Positions 56,701 to 64,000 of a stretch of 64,000 bases of DNA are shown here, piece after piece. This DNA comes from Zoroaster sp. YZ-2022 (lineage: Eukaryota; Echinodermata; Asteroidea; Forcipulatida; Zoroasteridae), in contig CM055830.1 of the NCBI GenBank assembly GCA_029582265.1, positions 26,443,619 through 26,507,618 on the forward strand, in the 5' to 3' direction. The notes beneath the pieces are model-generated. The model ran no database searches. It had not been told where the DNA came from and saw nothing but the letters and a program-made list of their open reading frames with translations. Made by a program: the position numbers and the translations under genes. Position 1 is the first letter of the stretch. Each line of letters opens with the position of its first letter.

Positions 56701-57006
56701 TGTTTTTGTTTAATATGTGAAGAGTATCGCTACGGTGTTTACATTTTTTGCTAATCAACCTTGTTTACATGGTTGTGTATGCAGGGTTTTTCCTTTTTGT
56801 CAGAATATCGTATTTGCCTAGCATGTTCTGACCAGGGCCAGTCGGCCTTTTTCTTTTTTTACAACCATCGTTCCTTGTAATTTCATATTGCATTGTTCTT
56901 ACCATGTATTTTGTTTTCTTGTTTACACTGATGTGTCACTGCGCCATGAGCGTCTCTTTTGACAGATACCGGCGCATTACAAATGTTCATTATTATTATT
57001 ATTATT
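56700..57006 (+). mobile_element. CR1/L2-like 3' UTR fragment
   Basis: GGGCCAGTCGGCC, then TGATGTGTCACTGCGCCATG, then ACCGGCGCATTACAAATG followed by an (ATT)n tail ending at about 57,005. A GCGC-TTACAAATG end with a TTA tail is common in L2/CR1-type elements. The coding part is lost. Confidence 0.5.
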
Positions 57007-57184
57007 GAGAACAATTATTGGGGTGTCGCACACCAACCCCCTGCCCCTGCTCGCTACGGACCTGGGCGGTGGGGACGAGTGAACCCTGTAGGCCTGAGCA
57101 ATATTTTTTGCATTAAATAATTTATATTATTTTATAAATACAATTTTACAAAGGTTCTTCTGTACTTAATTCACCGCCAAATTC

Positions 57185-57265
57185 AAGTGGCATGGTAGTC
57201 TTGTGGTTTAGAATGCTCACCATCCATGTAGGTAGTTGGGATCGAGACTAGGTTTAGGTTGTAAA
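57185..57265 (+). mobile_element. tRNA-like SINE remnant
   Basis: GGTAGTCTTGTGGTTTAGAA resembles an A box and D arm, and GTTGGGATCGAGAC a degenerate B box, at tRNA-like spacing. The stems are not well formed, so it is not a tRNA gene. Confidence 0.4.
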
Positions 57266-57557
57266 TATTTGTAACAGGATTAGCAACAGTTTTTGTTAAC
57301 TACAACACTAATTCAGAAACAAAACCTTTCTGTAAAACAATAATGTATGGGCTGTGGAGGACTTTTTTAAAGGAATATAAATCCCAAAATTCATGTTTAG
57401 TACCGTATGCATGCTAGCTGCCAACCAGTCTGGTTGCCGCTTTTGTATAATTGGTTTTTCTAGTAAATACATGGATTTACATTTATTTTAGTCTTATATA
57501 TTAATTAGTCAAAATTTAGTCACATACGGTTCTTCATACGAGAAAAACTGCAATGGT

Positions 57558-57794
57558 GAACACTTCTAGTGCGACGCGACAACACTTCTAGTGCGACGCG
57601 ACAACACTTTTAGTGCGACGCGACAACACTTCTAGTGCGACGCGACAACACTTCTAGTGCGACGCGAGACACTTCTAATGCGACGCGACAACACTTCTAG
57701 TGCGACGCGACAACACTTCTAGTGCGACGCGACAACACTTCTAATGCGACGCGACAACACTTCTAGTGCGACGCGTGAATCCTAATGCGACGCT
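57558..57794. repeat. 22-bp CpG-rich minisatellite, about 10.5 copies
   Basis: CTTCTAGTGCGACGCGAC with an AACA spacer repeats head to tail. Some units have TTAGTG or CTAATG, and one has lost a CA-containing piece. Each unit holds three or more CpG sites in an otherwise AT-rich region. No spacers, so it is not a CRISPR. Confidence 0.95.
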
Positions 57795-57837
57795 TACACA
57801 CTCTTCTTGCAATGTGCATGTGGCCGTTTTAGAACAC

Positions 57838-58175
57838 CATACCAGAGACTTGTTTTGGCCTAAGAGGCAGGTGGCAATACCTGGCTAGAGCATTAAGTTG
57901 GCATAATAGTGGAGTTAGGGGTCAAAGAGGGTATAGGCCCTTTTGGCAGTGCCCCCCCCCCTTTAAACCATGTGACCTTCTTTAGCGATCACACTGTGTA
58001 TCTTGAGGGACAGAATCGATCAACGGGCGGATCACTGGGGAACCAATGTTTCCGGAGGATGCTGGAGAATTTGTTTAATTTGTAAATTTTAATTTTAATT
58101 ATAATTAGTTTAAAAGAATTTAACTTGTAAAGAATTTATTTATTTATTATATTATTTATTTTCTACAGTGGTTTA
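57838..58175 (+). repeat. Module h, right part, copy 3
   Basis: GAGACTTGTTTTGGCCTAAG, AATACCTGGCTAGAGC and CAACGGGCGGATCACTGG to TTTCTACAGTGGTTTAG. Confidence 0.82.
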
Positions 58176-59230
58176 GAAATATTTATGTTGTCTTAACTTT
58201 GTAGGCCTAAATGTAAACGCAATTCGACTCTACGGCCGCCATGTTTTTTTCATTGAAATAAACCAACAACAATAATTATTATTATTGGATTCTCTAATGC
58301 AATATCAGCGTTTTCAGGAAAAAGTTGCAAAGTATTGTAGCTCACGATGCAGTTGTGTGAGTAAGTTTAACTTCCCAACGCACCAACGACGATTCATTTA
58401 TTTATTTATATTGTATTATTATTATTATATTATTGTATTATTATTATTTTTGGGGGGGGGGGGGCAGGGGGAACTTTGGAAACCTTTCCCCGTCCCCGAG
58501 GCGCCAGTGGTCATCATTTTCCATCCATGCGTTCCGGCCTGTTTCAGACCGGACGGATCTAGCACGAGACTAGATGAGGGTCGGTCTGTATACACATACA
58601 ATGTAACAATGGTGTTTAGAATTAAACAACATTTGTAAACACTTAGATTGTATTCACATGTTGAGCCTAAAACACGTTGAGATTGTGCTTTTCTGTGATG
58701 TGTGTTTGAATGCTAAATATCATATATGAACAGGTGTCAAAAAGCTAAGCACGTTTAGCTGTGTATCATCATAGAGGATCCTTTCTCTTTGGTAACACGT
58801 ACAGAGGATGGCACTGTGAGTTTAGCATTAAACGCATTCCCTATTCCTAAACACGTTTATGTAGTCCACACAAATAGGAAGAAAATTAATGGTCCTCCCC
58901 TCCCCACTCCTCATGGATGCGGGGTTTTTCCAGGACGAACGTGGACAATTTTTGCAAAAACAAGTTTATAAAATTGGGAATTTCATAGAAATTGGCCATG
59001 TTTGTCCTGCAAAAAAATACGCCTCCTGGATTCGAACATTGCATCATTTATAAGTTTGGTTCAGGTTTGCGTGTCATGAAGGAGTGAGAATCGATTCCAA
59101 TCGATGGTATTTTAGAACTTGAAAATAATCTTCATGCATATTGAATATCAAACCACGTGAAATTAATAATCAGCAGCTCAACCTCGTCCTCATTGATGTG
59201 CGTTACAACCTTATTATATCCATACAATCA
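58176..59230. other. No recognised feature; (TTA)n and G run
   Basis: An ATT-rich patch at 58,409-58,449 and a G run at 58,451-58,468. No gene can be supported. Confidence 0.4.
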
Positions 59231-59231
59231 T

Positions 59232-60390
59232 ATTACCAAAACATTTTACTTAAAAACCCCTTACGTTTCACGTTTTTGATGTGTTAATGAACACTCATAC
59301 CTCTAAAAATGTTGTCAAGAAAACTCAGAACAGCTCTGAGGTCTGTTCAAAAAGAAAAAAACTTGTCTAGTTTTATGTGTTACCTTGTCTACAATAAAAG
59401 AAAAATAAACACCTTTATAATTATACAAATACACGTGCATACACATGTGAGTATATTCGAGCGAGGCCTCCAGTGTTCTCATCCCGGTGTCCGGATTGGC
59501 TCTTGCCGCGCTGGCAGGGTTAGGAAACGCTGGTGTTCAATTTGAAATAAAGAACATTTTTGTTAACTATATGTATGCCAGCCATCAGCACCAGATCAAG
59601 AAATAAATTTGCAGAAAAGCGTATTTCTAATGACATGAGATCAACGTTTATTTCAACAAGAAATTAATTAACATTTAATTTATTAATGCAAAAACTAAAT
59701 TATTAAGAGGGATATCAAAATCAACAGATTTAATACATTTTCCACAGGGGGAGTTTCATAGACTGTAGCCATTGTACGTAAACGGCTTCGGCGAAGCCGA
59801 ACGAGGTCTCCGGGGTTCCTCTGTGCCCAGACTGACGCTTGCCGCGCTGGCAGGCTGAGAAAAACACTGGTGTTCAATTTGAAACGATATGTAACAATCA
59901 GCACCGGATCATCAGCAGAAAATGATTATTTAGAAACATTTATTTCATGCCAACATCATTAAGAAATAAATTTACATTATTTGTTCCAATTCATATATTA
60001 AGACAGATGCAACAAAACTATAAGCTGTAAATTAATTAACACAAAAATAAACAAAATAAAAAACTAAACAAAACAAATTAAACAACGTAAACATGTAAGG
60101 AAAATGAGAAAGCAAAGCTTTTGTACTCTTCCCAAACACAAACACAAAACACAACTAACAGGAGATATATACAAGACAAAAGACAAGTCAAGCAAAAACA
60201 GGAGTAAGACTGGATGTAAAAATCAGGTTATCTACATATACGATTCTAAAATACTACTTTTAAGTTTTGGCCAAAAAGATGTCGGGAAACAGCTTGTCTT
60301 AAGTCTGTACAAAACACGAATCTGTAATAGGCTATTAGTTTCTAAGTTTTAAAAAGTATGACATTTTTCAAATAAAGGATTTTCAAAATA
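59232..60390 (+). repeat. Dispersed duplication Z
   Basis: Collinear with Y from 43,487 and X from 24,843. Unlike Y it keeps AAGCCGAACGAGGTCTCC between the CGGCTTCGGCG and CGCGCTGGCAGG landmarks. It ends exactly at a TA-flanked MITE. Confidence 0.85.
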
Positions 60391-60392
60391 TA

Positions 60393-60606
60393 CTAAACAG
60401 CAAAAGAAACGCATAAGTCCGAGGACAGCAAAGAAAACGCAATTGTTGCAATTTCAACAGTCACTTTCAGCTCACAAATTGAAAGCATTTTTCATTAAAT
60501 GAGTGATTAGAATCAAAATGGTTTGTCTTCTGTTTGAAAACTTGACAAGACCTCGGACTTGCGTTTCTTTTGCTGTCCTCGGACTTGCGTTTCTTTTGCT
60601 GTTCAG
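60393..60606. mobile_element. TA-flanked MITE, 214 bp
   Basis: Left end CTAAACAGCAAAAGAAACGC and right end (reversed) CTGAACAGCAAAAGAAACGC. AAGTCCGAGGACAGCAAA continues both. TA lies on both sides (60,391-60,392 and 60,607-60,608), as for Tc1/mariner-type elements. The right end carries the inner motif twice. No transposase is encoded. Confidence 0.88.
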
Positions 60607-60896
60607 TATCACCTTCACCAGTCTGATCCGTTGTGTGCACGTGGATGCTATAATGAATAATTCATAAATCTCTAACAATATGAAAAAAATGTGTATGTAT
60701 GCATTTATTTTATTTGAACCAATCACCGTAAGCAACAAGCTGGGCTCAGCTCGTCATTATTTGAATAGGACTGGTGGTATCATAATGCATCATGCTTTAA
60801 CATTTCTCTATCATACCCATTCAATTCGGTAGAGAAATATGAAGAAAAACATAGTTCACAGAATGGACTGGTACTTGGGGCGTCGCCTCAGTCGCG
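60607..60896 (+). repeat. Module g, right part, copy 5
   Basis: It begins at ATCACCTTCACCAGTCTGAT directly after the MITE; the left half of g is absent. It leads into module a as in copy 3. Confidence 0.85.
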
Positions 60897-61462
60897 TGCA
60901 AGGACACCGATTCCAAGCCCTGTTGAAATTCTGTTCAGATCGTGACGATATTGTCCCTGTAAATATCCACGATGTGTGGATATTTGTGCATGAAGCCAGC
61001 TAATTTGTCGGTACCATCTGGAGGGACTAATTCATATGTTTTCTTGTTACGAAAATATACGAAAATTCCAAACAAATATGATAGACTTGGTGAAACGGTA
61101 GCTTTGTACTCGTTTTTAAGCAATTTTTGCTGTAAAAAATTAAATGCAAGCCTCGTCCAATAAAACACTGTTACGACTGTTTGACGATTGCTGCCAGACG
61201 TAGCCTCAACAGATCCCATGTTATTACACGCATTACAATAAAGCTATAAAACAGCAACATAAAACAACCGTTGTACATGTACATGTTATGTCAATACAAT
61301 GCACCAAATTACCGCAAAAAATACGTCTTTTGGACGCAAACTCCAAAGTTTCACCTCTCTTAAAAAAATATTTGTTTTGGGTTTGTTTTTGGAACTTAAA
61401 GCTAAGATTTAGGGTCAGTTTTCTTTGAGTTTATTGCATTACATTGACAGCTAAACTCAGTG
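60897..61462 (+). repeat. Modules a/b, copy 5
   Basis: Hairpin arms 60,961-60,970 and 60,976-60,985 are perfect. GGTGAAAC at 61,089-61,096 is the empty site for the hAT insertion seen in copy 6. Confidence 0.9.
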
Positions 61463-62215
61463 GCGTACCGGGGGCACGGGGGAACAGGGGAACCGGGGCA
61501 CGCCTGCCCTCCAGCCGAGGTCTGTGCCCCAGGTGCCCATATTCAAAGTTTTAAAAATAGACACTCATCACGCAATTTTAAAAGTCGTTAAATTACATAT
61601 TATGATGATTATAAACTGTCCCCCTTGGACCCCGCCCCTTCTCGATCCGTCAATGTTTTGAGACGCAATTGCAATCGCGTGTTGAATTTGAATTTCAATA
61701 GCATTCAATGACTAAATTAAAAGTCAAGGCCTTTGGACTTGAACTGGCTCATTAAGTGGAAACACCCGCAGTTGGCTTGGAAATAATATATGAGAGGTTT
61801 CAGCTCTTACTGAGAACAGACTATTGAATTTTAAGCGGTTTTTGTTTGGTATTGTTGTGCTTGTAACGGTAATTATCTCAAACAAAACGACAATAAAACT
61901 ACCGAATATTATATCAATCATTTGTCAACGAGAGATATGAAATCACAACTTGAAGCCTTGATGACAGGCCAATTTAGTGTTTCATTACGTTTTTCCGCCC
62001 ACTGTCTGCTCGTATTATATGAGAGGATTCAGCTCTTACTGAGAACAGACTATTGAATTTTAAGCGGTTTTTGTTCGGTATTGTTGTGCTTGTAACGGTA
62101 ATTATCTCATATAAAATGACAATAAAACTACTGAATATTAATATAAATCTTTTGTCACCGAGAGATATGAAATTATTAAATTTGAAGTTTTGTGATGACA
62201 GACTAATATTATCTT
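61463..62215 (+). repeat. Modules c/d, copy 5 (d doubled)
   Basis: GGCGTACCGGGGGCACGGGG, then d, then a second d right part from about 62,010, the same doubled arrangement as copies 3 and 4. Confidence 0.87.
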
Positions 62216-62696
62216 TAACAGTCCAAACAGTACAGACACCTTTTATAATCAGGGGTGGATCCAGGGTAGCTGAAATAAAAATAGACATCGTACAGCAAAA
62301 GGGGTGAAACTGCCTAAGTAAAAGGGTCCACGTATATAAAGTATAGGGTAAATTTATTGCAAGGTGATGAATGGACACTTGTCCTCTTTGCCTCGCCTCC
62401 TTTACCTGCTAATCTCCCCCCTGCCCCCCATCTGCCAATGATACTTAGTATTAGTTTTCATGAAGCCATAAGCAAATGTATTTGTGTCTTTACGTGATGT
62501 CTGATGAGATGGTAAGGTTTAAAAGGGGCGGTGATTTCTAGAGACGACGAGAGGGATGGTATAAGTAGGACCCCCAGCTAACCTAGTACCCCTACACGAC
62601 TATGGACCTCTCCCGATCCCCCGGAACCACTAGATGCCCAAACTGACATTCCTAATTGAATATGTAGGATGTTTAATTTGTTTATTTTCTCGTTGT
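62216..62696 (+). repeat. Modules e/f, copy 5
   Basis: AACAGTCCAAACAGTACAGA to TTTTCTCGTTGTTG. The (TTG)n run is cut to two units and joins directly to truncated module a. Confidence 0.87.
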
Positions 62697-63492
62697 TGTA
62701 ATTTTTCGGTACCATCTGGAGGGACTAATTCATGTTTTCTTGTTACGAAAATATATGAAAATTCCAAACAAATATGATAGACTTGGTGAAACCAGTGGCG
62801 GACCGTCAGGGGGGGCTGGGGGGGCAGCCGTCTTCCGGCCCGGAGGGGGGGGGGCCCGGACCCCCCTCCCCAAAGAAAAAAAAATTATATATTTTTTTTA
62901 ACATTCTGGTGGAGGGGGGTGGGGGTGGGGGGGGTGGGGGTGGTTGGGGGACCGGGCCCGAGCTGGAACTTACACAAATCAACCGGGCCCTTTCTTTTAT
63001 TTTTGAGCTCCCTGAAAACATGAAGTGTAATCATGACGGGTCTCTCGGAAATCACGTGGTTAGGGAATGATGCCTGGGGCGACCGTGCTCTGCCCCGGCC
63101 CGGCGGTAACTTGTTCCGCTACTGGGTGAAACGGTAGCTTACGTACTCGTTTTAAGTAATTTTTTGCTGTAAAAATTAAATGCTAAGCCTCGTCCAATAA
63201 AACACTGTTACGACTGTTTGACGATTGCTGCCAGACGTAGCCTCAAAAGATCCCATGTTATTACACGCATTACAATAATTACAGCTAAACACCAACATAA
63301 AATAACCGTTGTACATGTTATGTCAATACAATGCACCAAATTAGCGCAGAAAATACGTCTTTTGGAAGCAAACTCCAAAGTTTCACCTCTCTTAAAAAAA
63401 TATTTGTTTTGGGTTTGTGTTTTGGAACTTAAAAGCTAAGATTTAGGGTCAGTTTTCTTTGAGTTTATCGCATTACATTGACAGCTAAACTA
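62697..63492 (+). repeat. Modules a (truncated)/b, copy 6, split by hAT MITE
   Basis: Module a starts at GTAATTTTTCGGTACC, past the hairpin. It is interrupted at GGTGAAAC by the element at 62,793-63,124 and resumes with GGTGAAACGGTAGC. Module b is intact in layout. Confidence 0.88.
62785..63132. mobile_element. hAT-like MITE with 8-bp target duplication
   Basis: The element spans 62,793-63,124 (332 bp). It starts CAGTGGCGGACCGTCAG and ends (reversed) CAGTAGCGGAACAAGTTAC. GGTGAAAC flanks it perfectly (62,785-62,792 and 63,125-63,132). Four other copies of module a show the single GGTGAAAC empty site. The G-rich interior encodes nothing recognisable. Confidence 0.95.
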
Positions 63493-64000
63493 AGTGGCGT
63501 ACCGGGGGCACGGGGGAAACGGGGGAAACGGGGGGAATGGGGGGAACGGGGGGAACGGGGCACGTGCCTTCCCCCCCAGCCGAGGTCTGTGCCCCCAGGT
63601 GCCCCCATTCAAAAGTTTGAAAATAGACACTCATCACGCATTTTAAAAAGTCGTTAAATTACATATTATGATGATTATAAACTGCCCCCCATGACCCCGC
63701 CCCCTTCTCGACCCGTCAATGGTTTGAGACGCAATAGCAATCGCGTGTTGAATTTGAATTTCAATAACATTCAATTCCTAAATTAAAAGTCAAGGACTTT
63801 GGACTTGAACTGGGCTCAGTAATTAAGGGGAACACCCGCAGTCGACTTGTAAATAATAATATGAGATGTTTCAGCTCTTACTGAGAACAGAATATTGAAT
63901 TTTAAGCGGTTTTTTGTTCGGCTCCCCCATCTGCCAACGATACTTAATATTAGTTTTCATGAAGCCATAAGCAAATGCATTTGTGCCTTTACTTGGTGTC
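63493..64000 (+). repeat. Modules c/d and start of f, copy 6 (runs off window)
   Basis: Long GGGGGAACG runs in c, then d to TTTTTTGTTCGGCTCCCCC. There it jumps to f (CTGCCAACGATACTTAATAT), skipping the d end and e. The array continues past the window edge. Confidence 0.85.

Noticed and set aside
57558..57794. CRISPR-like array
   Set aside because: Units are head to tail with no spacers, in a eukaryotic repeat setting.

Overview
This looks like nuclear DNA of a multicellular animal, most likely a marine invertebrate. The DNA is AT-rich and gene-poor. It is packed with non-LTR retrotransposons, tRNA-derived SINEs, MITEs and microsatellites, and it carries secreted fibrinogen-domain (FReD) lectin genes of a type expanded in invertebrates. 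The sequence does not allow a finer placement. I saw no bacterial operon, phage, CRISPR array, rRNA gene or complete tRNA gene.

Left half (1-37 kb): a segmental duplication dominates. Unit A (1-5,240) and unit C (29,899-37,081) are paralogous. Unit B (6,190-9,586) is a third copy that lost its left part. Units B and C each end in an apparently intact single-exon gene on the minus strand for a secreted PAN-like + fibrinogen-C protein (8,264-9,289 and 35,775-36,782). A broken fragment of the same gene lies at 7,860-8,016. Unit A stops just short of where its gene would be. Between B and C lie a decayed CR1/L2-like retrotransposon (10,271-13,606), joined directly to a decayed Tx1/L1-like element (13,607-18,811) that is itself interrupted by a SINE. 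Further on are a small hAT-like MITE with an 8-bp target duplication (22,003-22,215), a 1.7-kb probable solo LTR (22,790-24,506), a second SINE copy and a palindromic MITE.

Right half (37-64 kb): no convincing gene. It is a modular, same-orientation repeat array. Modules, named here a/b, c/d, e/f, g and h, recur in nearly the same order at about 46.2, 48.6, 54.1, 60.9 and 62.7 kb, with earlier partial copies from 37.5 kb. Nested insertions interrupt it: a 912-bp TIR element, a TA-flanked MITE, a hAT MITE with a perfect 8-bp duplication, and tRNA-derived SINE pieces. Minisatellites of 70, 89 and 22 bp and expanded microsatellites also occur. The repeated copies give empty sites that prove several of the insertions.

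The two FReD proteins would act outside the cell, probably as pattern-recognition lectins. Everything else is selfish, repetitive or unassigned. Boundaries of repeat modules were set by eye and may be off by tens of bases.
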